DNA from: Leptobrachium leishanense
Taxonomy: Eukaryota > Chordata > Amphibia > Anura > Megophryidae
NCBI GenBank assembly: GCA_009667805.1
Contig: CM019072.1
Span: forward strand, 40,727,519 to 40,791,518
Reading direction: 5' to 3'
DNA length: 64,000 bases
In this document: positions 34,650 to 44,549 of the stretch, in pieces
Layout of the letters: the number at the start of each line of letters is the position of its first letter
Position numbering within the stretch: position 1 is the first letter of the stretch
The notes under the pieces: model-generated
Database searches by the model: none
Seen by the model: the letters and a program-made list of their open reading frames with translations, nothing else
Told to the model about the DNA's origin: nothing
Position numbers and translations under genes: made by a program

Positions 34650-35121
34650 CTACGTCACTTTACCATCGCGGACCCACCTTTGTATCGAGTGACCACCTTG
34701 GAAGCAGCCCGGGAGCTCCGGGTGGTTCGTTTTTTAAAGGCTTGACGGGACACAATGTTTTTATCTGGCAGTGGGTGAGACCTATTCCTATACCCATTAC
34801 CTATACTCTGTACGTATATCATGTCAGTGTATTTTAACATCTATCAATGAAAGGTATAACACTATTGAGATTTCTTTTTTCTCGAGATATATACCCTTAA
34901 TGAAGATTCGCCAAAGAAGTGGTCGTTCGTTTTAAAGTATTGGAAGAATTTGCCAAATTTTCCTTTTACAACAAAGACTGGATATTTATTGAACGAACTA
35001 TAGAGAAAAAGAAAAAAACTTTTTTCCTCTTCTTGCTGTGCATATTAGCATGCTTATAATATAGACTTACAAAAGTTTTTTTACTTCATTTAGCGCAACA
35101 TCACCATTTTTTGTTTTTAGG
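34608..35121 (+). mobile_element. Short PLE-type insertion in the MITE
   Basis: The MITE word agggggttcca is followed by this 0.5-kb segment and then ggttccaatgaacccc, so ggttcca is duplicated and the normal MITE palindrome is split. The segment begins with a hammerhead-like motif and is otherwise AT-rich and non-coding. Confidence 0.55.
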
Positions 35122-36025
35122 TTCCAATGAACCCCCTATCTCCCGATCCGTGGCAGTTAGGGGTTAATGTTCGGTATTGTTGGATCGGCCAGAGCATGGC
35201 CGTTCCAACAATACCAAACATGAGTATGAAAAAAGTTTTTAAAAAAAAATTTAAAATTAAAAAATTAAAAAATTAAAAAAAAAAAAAAATTTTTTTGGTT
35301 CGTTAATGCAGCAATATTGTTCCCATTTCAATTATAATGTGAACAATGATGCTGCACTAACGATTTTTGTATGCGGTGCGTTTGTTAAAAATCGCGTAAT
35401 TTTCCCCAAAAAAAAAATGTAACGAGACCCCATCTCTAATTTTTTTAACAAGCGCACCCCATACAAAATATAACCGCAATTGCTCGCATGTTAAAATGTG
35501 AAAAAAAACCACTTACACATTGTAAATTATTGAAAATTCATATTTTATTGCATTTTTTGTTATAATATACAGACATGACATAACGTATACATATAATAAT
35601 GACATATTATGAATCTGCCGAGTCTGACGGAAAGAACGATATATAATAAGCCTTCAAAACGCGTTTAAACAAGATGAGCAAAATTGGTAAAAATGACCTC
35701 AGCACAGAGGCGGGAAAAGCCTCAGCAGCGAAAGGGTTAATCGTGACTTCTCCAGGGCAACAAAGGAAACACTCCTCCGTAATGGAAGTGCCCATAATCC
35801 GCGCTGCATCCTCTGCTGTGTAAGAAAAAACTCCTTCCCGAGGTAGAGGAATCTTCTCCCATAGTGATACCTCTTAGCGTACCCGCGAGTATGCTTCAAC
35901 TCTCACTTCCGGGTTGCGGGGCTCAAGCCATGTGGTCGCGGCAACGGCAATCGATGAGGTCATCCGAAGGCGCCGTAACCACCAATGCTGGGAGCCCACA
36001 AGCCAAGCGCCGGGTCTCCAGGAGT

Positions 36026-36842
36026 AATTAATTATATAAAAGGAAATAGAGAGACAACTACAGGATAAAGACACTTATGTGGTTAGTGACTTTGAGACAG
36101 TTTTTAGAAGAGAAAAAAATATTGAAGAATTGTTAAAGGAAGCTTTTGCTGCTAATGTAAGATATTTCTGAAGGTCCGCATCTATGACAAAAGAGCATGC
36201 GATATTACCTGTTTTTTATGTGTTGCCTAAGGTACATAAGATCCTGGTGAATCCTCCAGGGAGACCGATAGTGGTGAGCACGGACTCCGCGCTGCAGCCC
36301 ATTTCGGTCTTCCTGGATAGGATTCTCCAGTCTCTAGTTATTAATACAAGATCATTTATATAGGATAGCAAGGATGTTTTGAATCGGTTGGCAGGTTTAT
36401 CGTTGGATGGTCCAGTGATTTTGTTTACTTGGGATGTGACTAGCTTGTACAGGTCTATCCCTAACGAGGAAGGACTGGGAGCTATACACAAAATACTAAA
36501 GGAGAATGCATTTTCAGAGGACCAGATAGCCTTTTTGTTGAAACTCGTGAAATTTGTTCTGTATAACAATCTCTTCCTCTTTGGGGATACGGTGTATAGA
36601 CAATGTAGGGGGATCACAATGGGATCCAATATGGCACCAGCGTATGCGAATATTTATATGGATGCTTTTGAAAGACACCATGTGTATAACCATCATCTAT
36701 TTGCTCAGTTTGTCTATGTTTGGTGGCGTTACATAGACGACGTGTTTGGGATCTGGACAGGTAGCTTGGAGGATCTGGAGACTTTCTTTTGAAGAGATTA
36801 ATAGGATTAATGAGAGTATTAAATTCACTATGAAATCTAGTC
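36026..36842 (+). pseudogene. PLE reverse transcriptase, right arm
   Basis: It starts within the ADKGG-RT linker. A 31-base microinversion at about 36160-36190 breaks the frame. Then come VLPKVHKILVNPPGRPIVVS, the TAG shared with the left arm, FTWDVTSLYRSIPNEEG, MGSNMAPAYANIYM and WWRYIDDVFGIW. The +1 T near 36787 is also shared with the left arm. The catalytic Asp pair is intact, but the frame is not. Confidence 0.85.
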
Positions 36843-37847
36843 GTGAGTCGATTGATTTTTTTGGATTTGACACTTAAAGTTGAGGGGATACATCTATCTA
36901 GTGATTTATTCACTAAACCTACAGATAGGAACAGCTTATTACATTATCAGAGCTTTCATCCGGGTAATACATTAAGATCTTTACCACGCAGCCAATTAAT
37001 GAGGGTTATTAGGAATGTATCAGTTCCTGAGGTTCGTAGGGATAGACTACTGGGTATGGTGAATAAATTTAAGGAACGGGGTTATCCTAGATCTCTTCTC
37101 CAACAAGAACTACAGATAGTAGAATCTTTGGATAGGCAGGCTATGATCTCAGAGAGGATACCCAAACACCGACAAAACACACGGATTCCGTTTATCAGTA
37201 AATTTAGTCAGATAAGTGGACAGGTGAATAACATTATTAGAAGGCATTGGGGTATTTTACGTAAAGCATATGGAGAGGTTCCATTTTTTCAGAGCCCCCC
37301 GGTTTTTGCATATAAGCGGAATAGGAACCTGAAGGACCATCTTATTAAAGCAGACATAGGCCCAATTAGGGAGAAACAACAAAGATTCCTGGGCCCCCAA
37401 AGAAAGGGCACCTTTCCGTGCCTTGGTTGTTCTTCATGCAATGCGGTCATAAAGGGGGATTTCTTAGTACATCCACATACGAGTGAAAAGATTGGGATAC
37501 GGGAATATTACACATGTGACTCGTTTTATGTAATTTATGTACTGAAATGCCCCTGTGGCTTATTGTATGTGGGTGAAACTACAATGAAAATGAAAGAACG
37601 CTTTACGAAAGACAAGTCAACCATCAGGACAGGACGTAGGGATTTACCGGTTTCTGAACATTTTCTCGCTTGTACACATAATATAGCACAATTAAGATTC
37701 CAGATCATTGATCATGTCCCGGTCCTGCGACGCGGAGGGGATTGGATTAGATTATTAAAACAAAAGGAAAAACGCTGGATACATAAATTGGATACATTGT
37801 GGCCTAAGGGCCTCAATAGGGAGTTTGATTTACATCTCTGCTATTAG
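36843..37847 (+). pseudogene. PLE RT thumb plus GIY-YIG endonuclease, right arm
   Basis: 334 open codons: thumb region (LIFLDLTLKVEGIHLSSDL, QSFHPGNTLRSLPRSQ), linker, CLGCSSC motif, and the GIY-YIG domain (FYVIYVLKCPCGLLYVGETT, then KMKERFTKDKSTIRTGRRDL), ending KRWIHKLDTLWPKGLNREFD. This is the best-preserved PLE endonuclease in the window, but it is separated from the RT by the shared frameshift. Confidence 0.85.
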
Positions 37848-38150
37848 CATCTTTTGATCGGGTGCATTTTGGTGCACTCCTCTGGTGTTAAAAATATATA
37901 TTCTTTTGTCCCCACAGAGCTTTCCTAAAGTTACATTGATACTCTACCGTATGAGGAACAAGCGCGGTAAGAATTTTTATATATTGTTTAATTTTATTTT
38001 TTGTATTTTTTCATTAGAGGTGTTTATGTAAAAAACTTTGTTTGTATATAATTATGATGGACAATAGGACACACCCCCTTTGTTATGAGGGGTTCATTAC
38101 AATTGGATGAGAGGTGTTTAAATTGGAGATGTCATGTCCTTTCTAATTGT

Positions 38151-38180
38151 ATGATTAAGGCCGATTGTGGCCGAAACGTC
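38151..38180 (+). ncRNA. Degenerate hammerhead-like motif, right PLE arm
   Basis: ATGATTAA, GGCC..GGCC stem, GAAAC, GTC, downstream of the endonuclease on the coding strand. The core and helix I are eroded or divergent compared with copies 1-3. Confidence 0.35.
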
Positions 38181-38263
38181 ACTGTTCCTTGGTGGAGAGA
38201 TGTTACCCCTGTGAATAAACTTATAAGCTACAGCTGCCTGGGTCCTGGATTTCTTCTCTTTGT

Positions 38264-38743
38264 ACCCACCAAGAGCAGTCCTTTAAGATGCTATTTCGTT
38301 GGTACACAACCCCAGTACTTCTCTGCAGGATGGGGAGGACCACCACGGATTCATTTTGGCGAAACTGCGGACTACAGGGTACGTTTATACATTTATGGTG
38401 GGACTGCCCGAGGGCTCGGGAATGCTGGGGTAGGGTGGGTCATTTACTGTCCTCTATATTTCAAAGACCCATCCCGATTGATCCTTGGGACTTTTTGCTC
38501 TCTCGACCAAAACCGGGACTCACGAACCCCGAGCAGGCTCTGCTCAGGTGCATCATTTTGGCCGCTCGTCGATCTCTGGCCTCTCAATGGCTATCGGATG
38601 TTATGCCATCAATGACTCTGGTGAAGGCCAAAGTGTCAGATGTACGGCTTATGGAGGAACGGACAGCGATCATGCGCCAAACCCTTCCCAAATTTGAGAA
38701 AATCATCCCACAGGTGCCAGGTTATTTGGAAATGATATGTTGA
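38264..38743 (+). pseudogene. L1-Tx1 ORF2 C-terminal part
   Basis: The frame resumes after the PLE with KMLFRWYTTPVLLCRM and GTFIHLWWDCPRARECWGRV, the HxWWxCP zinc-finger-like signature near the end of Tx1-type ORF2p. It ends at a TGA at 38743. The 3' UTR and A-tail follow to 38992. One copy of the 13-bp duplication (38264-38276) restores the reading across the insertion site. Confidence 0.8.
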
Positions 38744-39246
38744 AATGTCTGCATTTGTAATTTCATTCAGTTTATTCGACCTGGTGGGAACCCCCCCCTT
38801 TTTTAAAAATCCCTTCCCCCCCCTTTTCTTGTCCTGTGGGAGGGGGACCTTCCTTTATTATCCTCGTCTTAGGACGAGGTTATCCCTCGGTACGTGCCTA
38901 TCGATGACTGTTTGTTCTTACGTTATTGGAGGAATTCATGTGGTACTTTATTCTGTTTAAAATCTTGAAAATAAAAGAATTAAAAAAAAAAATTCAGAAA
39001 GTAGCCTCAAGATGGCCGCTGCTTGCTCGTGGTCGCCAGTCAAAAGGGGTCTCCAACTCAGCTGTGCTCTGGAGGGGGGAGCAGATCAGGCTCCAGAGCT
39101 CTCCTCCTGGTGCCCGGCTATGCAGGGACTCCGAGGGGGTAAATAGGAGGAATCTGGGGGAAAATTGCCCCCACAGCCACAGCACCCGGAGCTCCGTTAA
39201 TGCATGTCTGCTCCCTCGCACAGCCGGACACGCCCCCACTATATAC

Positions 39247-40015
39247 CCTTTTTAAAGTGCACCGATCATGCCCAACTCAAGTTGGGATCTTTGGACAGAG
39301 AATCACTCTCCATTTATGTGTTAGTAATTTTTTTTGCCAGCACACTTTTCGTAAAATTAAATTTTTTCGAAGTTTTGCATCATCTCACTCCCAGTGGCAT
39401 GCTGCCAGTGTGAGTGACAGCTGTCTTACAGGGCAGTCCTCATTGCAATCCCAGAAGTTGGTTGCATTCCAGTGCACACAATGACATGTCAGCATGCAGA
39501 CGTCACTGCCGATAGCCATTTTGCAGCACCGCTTGATCACCTTCAGTAAGGGACACCCACGAAGACGGGCGATTCTGGCGCTTGAACAAGGCAAGTTATG
39601 GCTCGAGAGATATCTCATGGGATGAAATACCGTACTGTTCGCTATGACCAAGACGAGACATGCAGCCAATGAATGAGCATCACAGGAAATAACCTGGCTA
39701 CTACAAATTCTCTTTAGCAAAAATATGTTAATATCCAAAATGTGTGCACTTAATATTAGAAAAACTAATCCTATCAATTATTCATGCAAAATTTAATGCT
39801 AATGGGAAAACCGTATTGTATATGGGCAGTTCGCCAACTTTACCCTGCTGTTCGGCATTCTGACTAGATTAACCTTTATTTCTTTATGGGAATTTCACTG
39901 GCAATTCGCCCACATTTAGTGAATCGCTAGCTTTTTGAATAGCCACGAAATTGCACCGTACAGGGAAATTCAGTTTGGTGCAATTCGATGGCAAGTTCGG
40001 CTCTGTTTGAATAAC
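39247..40015. other. Unassigned intron
   Basis: No gene or complete element is recognised. Words such as gaatcgctagc and gaataacct near 39920-40015 resemble frog repeat ends, but no paired terminus was found. Confidence 0.3.
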
Positions 40016-40019
40016 CTGT

Positions 40020-40388
40020 AACCCCTCAGTGACCAGGTGGTTTTACGAAAATCTGTCCTTTAGTGCCCGCTGCTGTTTTTACGTTTCTGCGCGGTTTGCG
40101 TTTAGGTCAAATTTTCCTCTTACTCCTCGTTTATGCAACCCACACATATTACCCTTTCCTAACCTCCACTGCAAGCCCCCTGGGGAGCCTGTTGGTGAGG
40201 TCATCATGCAGGTTGATGACATCATCGCGATGGCCGAGCCCCATGAATAGGCAGGGCAGACTCCAGTCTTGCCAGACCGTCACGGGAACCCAGCCAGAGA
40301 GGCGAGTATAGGGAAGGAGTACATCCGTGGTCGTTAAGAGGATTTCCCCACAGGACGTACTATGTACAGCCGCGGTCGCAAAGGGGTT
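40020..40388. mobile_element. Short TTAA-type MITE
   Basis: Its start aacccctcagtgaccaggtgg resembles the 13160 copy, and it ends caaaggggTTAA. The left TTAA reads GTAA, so it has decayed. Only the two ends are retained, about 370 bases. Confidence 0.6.
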
Positions 40389-40400
40389 AATGTAGGATAG

Positions 40401-40930
40401 GCTACTCAAAACACATGTAGTTCAACATGTACAGGGTTCTTAATCTGTATGTAGCAATACCCTCTGTCCCACTCTGCTATTAGAAAATTCAGGCTGGGAA
40501 ATGCTGTCAAGACAAACATACAAGTAAAGACTGTGCGCAAACAAGCAGACTGGATCAGAAATAAACAAAAAGCAAACTTTGGATTGTAGCCTGGAGCCTG
40601 ACGCTGAAGGTGTGCATGGAACCGAAAGAGATATATACACATTTCACTGTTATCAACAGCGTCCTCAGGAGTATCGAGTAAAAATAGTGTGCAAAGAAAT
40701 AAATGCAAGGCAGCACTTCCACCTTTAGACCCCCCGCGGTTAGTGCACAAACTGTCCTACCTATCCTATTGCCGCAGACTCTTGAAGGCCCGTTTCTTTT
40801 CTTCCATATAGGATACAGTTTAGAAAGTCTAGCCTGAATATTATAATTTTAGCAGAGAGGGACAGGGGGTAACGTTGCATATGGATTAGGAACCTTGTGC
40901 ATGTTGAACTACGTGCGTCTTGAGTAGCCC
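40401..40930. mobile_element. Unclassified inverted-repeat element
   Basis: The first ~46 bases (ggctactcaaaacacatgta..) reappear in reverse complement at the end (40884-40930), with about six mismatches. The interior is non-coding. I could not define a target duplication, so the superfamily is unknown. Confidence 0.55.
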
Positions 40931-41379
40931 ATCATACATAGCTAACAAATAACAATTTCATATCAGGGACTTTCATGCAAGTTCAGGTGCACTTGGCACC
41001 TATTGTTCCTGTTTTTTGTTTGTGAATAAAATGCGCCAATGAAGTGCACAACCTGAAAGGGTTAAAAGGAAACCTGCCTCGGGTAGCAAAAATATGTGTT
41101 TATTCCTTGCTTTAGGTCCAAAACGTAGATAAGAATATTTACCTGTTCCCGTGACTATTGAAAGAAGACTAGTCACGGTTGGATCGTTAAGCCTTCCATG
41201 GTCATGCAGTTTAAACAAAATAGATTATAGGGGTTAAATGTTCTTTAGAGAATTGTTTGTTAAGTTTGAAACAGTGTATTCAGCATTTCTAAAGTATGTA
41301 ATGTAGACGGTTTTTGATTGGTCCACATCTTAGTCTCTGAAATACGTATACACACAATTACATGATTATTATCAATCTT
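40931..41379. other. Unassigned intron
   Basis: No gene or recognisable repeat is seen. Confidence 0.3.
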
Positions 41380-42785
41380 CAAACTATTTAACCCCAGATC
41401 AATCCGGCTTTCGTCCAAAATCACTCAACTACAACTGCCCTTTTAAAAGTTTGCAATGATACCCAAGCTGGCATGGAACAAGGAAACCTAACTGGAGCAT
41501 CTTCCTTGATTTTGCCAAGGTCTTTGACACAGTAGACCATGGCATCCCATTAAAAAAAACTTAAAAACATCTGGTATTAGCGATCACACGCTAACTTGGT
41601 TTCAATCGTATGTATCCAACCGATCGCAACATGTGTCCATTTCTGGCAGCTCCTCCCTCCCCGTCACGTGCGGTGTACCCCAAGGCTCGAAACTTGGCCC
41701 CCTGCTATTCACGATATTCTTAAACGATCTGCCCAACGTCTGTAAAGCCTCAACTGTACATCATGTACGCAGACGACACTGTAATCTATACCAGCAAACC
41801 AAATCTCCCGCAGCTGGAGGCCGTGCTGCAAGAACAATTCACAGAGGTAGAAACGTGGATTACAGATAAACGTTTCTTAAATACTGACAAAACTGCAACG
41901 ATGCTCTTTGGAACAGCACCTAAACTACATAAACTGCAAAATCCCCATCTGTGTGTCAGGACAAAAATCAAATGGCACGCTGACCAGTCACTTCTCTCAA
42001 ATATCTAGGTATGTGGTTGGACCCAAATCTATCATTTGGCCCCACATCGAAAAACTCTCATCTAAACTTTACCCCAAACTAGGTGCCCTGTACAGAAAAA
42101 AATCCTGCATGAGCCCCGCGGTAAGAAAGCAGATTGTACAACAAATGCTTATGCCGGCAATTGAATACGGAGATGTAGTGTATGCGGCCGCCCCGAAAAC
42201 GCACCTTCAGAAACCTACATTATAGAACTCATTCTGCCGCTTTGTGCTACAATGTAACTACCCACCACTGTGACATGTTAAAAGAGCTAAACTGTCCGTC
42301 GCTGGAATCTAGACGCACCCTTCACCTTTCCAACCTGGTGTTTAAGAGCTTTTCTGGGAAGCTACCACCCTACCTGAATAGGCTTCTTCCCCTAGCAGTT
42401 CCCTCATCCTATAACCTCCGATCCAGTACCAGCACCTTACTTGCAATACCACAATACAAAAAGAAAGTGGCTCGATCCTCATTTTCCTACACAGCACTGC
42501 GGTTATGGAAAAATCTCCCAGACGCCATCCCCCAGTCTAAAGTCCCTTAAGAGTTCCCTATTAACATACCTCAATACGGAATGCACCTGTAAACATGTAA
42601 CATAATGACTTTATTTCATACATATTTATTTTTCTGTTAATCTGTATATTTGGTTTTGTGTTAATATCTTGCATTTTACTATTTTGTATTTCTGTAACCA
42701 CTCAATGTTCTTGAACCCAGGGCATACTTGAAAACGAGAGAAATCTCAATGTATCCTTCCTGGTAAAATCCTTTTATAAATAAAA
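41380..42785 (+). pseudogene. Rex1/CR1-type LINE, RT to 3' end
   Basis: Order: LNPDQSGFRPK, SIFLDFAKVFDTVDHGI (motif A), HVSISGSSSLPVTCGVPQGS and KLGPLLFTIFLNDLPNV (motif B), MYADDTVIYTSKPNLPQLEA (motif C), ETWITDKRFLNTDKTATMLF, and the C-terminal QQMLMPAIEYGDVVYAAA and LHLSNLVFKSFSGKLPPYLN. Several frameshifts interrupt it. The 3' end has catacttgaaaacgagaga, tatccttcctggtaaaatc and AT-rich tails. It is the longest relative of the fragments at 20290, 21482, 31809 and 8596, and shares its tail with the SINE at 52428. Confidence 0.8.
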
Positions 42786-43738
42786 TAAAATTCTCCAGTC
42801 ATTCTCCTGCTTTTTAACGCTCTCTGAATAACCCTGATAGTAAAAGTGTACCATATACTATATATACTGGTTAGATCTTGTGAGGTGTAAAGATTAGTGA
42901 CGCAGGGGTCCAAAGTTCCCCGCAGTGCTCTTCGCTGCAGTGCGGTGGTTTAGGTTTTTGATGTAACAATGGATTGTACCATCGCCCATCACCTCCACAC
43001 TTGTTAGTGACATGAGAAATATGATGGTTAGTTAGTACAGTATCATTGTTTACTTTATAATTAAAAAAGTGAAAAATATTACTGTTTGAAAGAAAAAAGA
43101 AAATATTTATTATTTTATTTACTTAAAACCTGATCACGTGTGGCATCATTGGAAAGGTCATGTGCTGGCCTTTCCAGTGATACCGCACTTGATCCTGTAG
43201 CTGTTATGAAGTTGGAGATTCAGGGGTCCAAATGCAGACATAGTTATCCTTTTTTTGGGCTTCTTTTGAGGCATGGGCCTGGAGCTGCTGCTCCATCTGC
43301 CCCTATGTTAATCCGCCCCTGTAGAAGGACTGTGGTAACCGCAAGTTGAGTCTGTGTGTGTCTTTCATACATCCAGCTTGTGTGACTCCAACCCTTCCCA
43401 GGATCCTGTGGGTGCGATAAAGCTCAGAGAGAGAAGGAGAAGTCTGCAGCAGCTGAAATAGGCACCGGGTGAAGAAATATCGGTCTATCACAAACTAATA
43501 AAGTGTGTGTTCGTGTTCAAAAGCAGTTAACCCTCATTACGGAGTATTGCCGCAGAGGACAACAGAATATGTAACTGGGTCATGTTTGGACTCAAACGAA
43601 ACCATGTGTCCTGATGAATAATATCAGTAACTGGGATGGTAAGAGATTGGCAGATTTAGAAAATATTAATATTCCAATAGAGAAAGTCAGATGCTTTAAA
43701 CTTACCCTGTTGGTATTTACGACCTATACATTCAGGAC
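42786..43738. other. Intron with TTAA-MITE hairpin fragment
   Basis: The hairpin gcatcattggaaagg..cctttccagtgatac is at 43142-43184, preceded by the family's AT-rich module. A hAT-like end ccgcccctg is at 43313-43321. The rest is unassigned. Confidence 0.45.
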
Positions 43739-44069
43739 TAGGGATGAGCTGTTCGGTTCAGAGTTCGATTCGAACATCGCCTGTTCGCGAACTACGAACA
43801 TTTCCGCGTGTTCGCCGCATGTTCGCCCACAATGCACTTTTCCACTGGCCTGAAGCTTGTAATTGGCTACAGCCTTGCACTTGACCACAGGTCAGGTTCA
43901 AGAATATGCCAATCACGGCTCAGAGTCCTGATTGGGCAAATTTTGCCCAATCATGGGCTCACAGAGCTAAGTCCCGCAGCACACTATATAAGGCTTCACA
44001 CAGCGCTTCAGCACGTGTTTTTTGAGAGGAGATTGGCAGTGAGAACACACACTAACAGAACAGTCTGCC

Positions 44070-44470
44070 ACCAGCTATTGGGGGGGGGTCTCATTTCTAC
44101 AAAATTTCTGGGAATTGTTGTAATCTTTGTGTTCACTGCCACCCATCAGGGGGTCTCACTGATTTATAGGAGGTTTCTGGGAATTGTAATCTGTTTTCTC
44201 ACTGCCAGCTATCAGGGGGTCCCACATACTTCTATGTCTTGTCACGGTTGCCAGCTATCAGGTGGTCCTATCAGGGGGTCTCACTGACTTGTAGGTAGTT
44301 TCTGGGAATTGTAATTTGTGTCTTGTCAAGAACACCAATCAGGGGGTCTCACTGGTTTATAGGAGATTTCTGCGAATTGTAATCTGTGTCTGGTCACTGT
44401 TGCCAGCTATCAGGGGGTCTCACTGAGTTATACCAGAGTTCTGGAAATCTTTATACCAGAGTTGAATCAG
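44070..44470 (+). repeat. Tandem repeats in the hAT 5' UTR
   Basis: Four to five imperfect units contain gccagctatcagggggtct, cact, gatttataggag and tttctgggaattgtaat, with variable spacing of about 60-100 bases. Confidence 0.7.
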
Positions 44471-44549
44471 AGTTCTGCAGCATATCTCCAATTTTTATAA
44501 CAGAGTTGAATCAGAGTTCTATATATCTTTAATCTATATATCACTCACC

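Larger units (their letters stand above)
34046..35736. mobile_element. TTAA MITE with nested PLE end
   Basis: TTAA at 34042-34045 and 35737-35740 flanks ends CCACTTCACTGCTAAGGAC and, reverse complemented, CCCTTTCGCTGCTGAGGC. Internal modules match the copy at 53285-54403: the hairpin of ggtattgttggatcggcc and its complement, the gttcccatttcaattataa region, and catattatgaatctgccg. It is interrupted at about 34608-35121 by a hammerhead-bearing segment. It separates the two arms of the PLE. Confidence 0.8.
30384..38263. mobile_element. Inverted-dimer Penelope-like element (PLE) in L1 ORF2
   Basis: Exact 13-bp direct repeats ACCCACCAAGAGC flank it (30371-30383, 38264-38276). The left arm is a minus-strand PLE (about 36025 down to 30384) with short pseudo-LTR pieces at both ends (30384-30465 and about 35955-36025). 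The right arm (36026-38263) is a 5'-truncated copy in plus orientation. Such twin inverted integration is typical of PLEs. Both arms share the same TAG stop and the same +1 frameshift, so they come from one defective template. Later insertions are a LINE tail (31809-31985) and a TTAA MITE (34046-35736). Confidence 0.85.
26181..38992 (+). mobile_element. L1-Tx1 LINE, 5'-complete but defective, split by a PLE
   Basis: The 5' end is ggggcgtggcttggc at 26181 and the 3' end an A-rich tail at 38980-38992. The direct repeat TTCAGAAAGTAG (26169-26180 and 38993-39004) flanks it and joins the outer L1. ORF1 lies at 26304-27098, ORF2 at 27855-30383 plus 38264-38743. About 7.9 kb of the span is the PLE insertion, leaving about 4.9 kb of L1. 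The RT core is deleted, so the copy is dead. Confidence 0.85.
23059..39237 (-). mobile_element. Outer L1-Tx1 derivative, internally deleted, hosting nested insertions
   Basis: Read on the minus strand, the 5' end GGGGGCGTGTCCGGC is at 39237. The sequence continues 39237-39005, then 26168-25844, then 23472 down to a 3' UTR ending in an A-rich tail near 23070. ORF2 is absent. The direct repeat ACTATATAC flanks it (23050-23058 and 39238-39246). The parts are separated by a plus-strand L1 (26181-38992) and a hAT (23481-25835), each with its own target duplication. This reconstruction is an inference from matching junctions. Confidence 0.6.
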
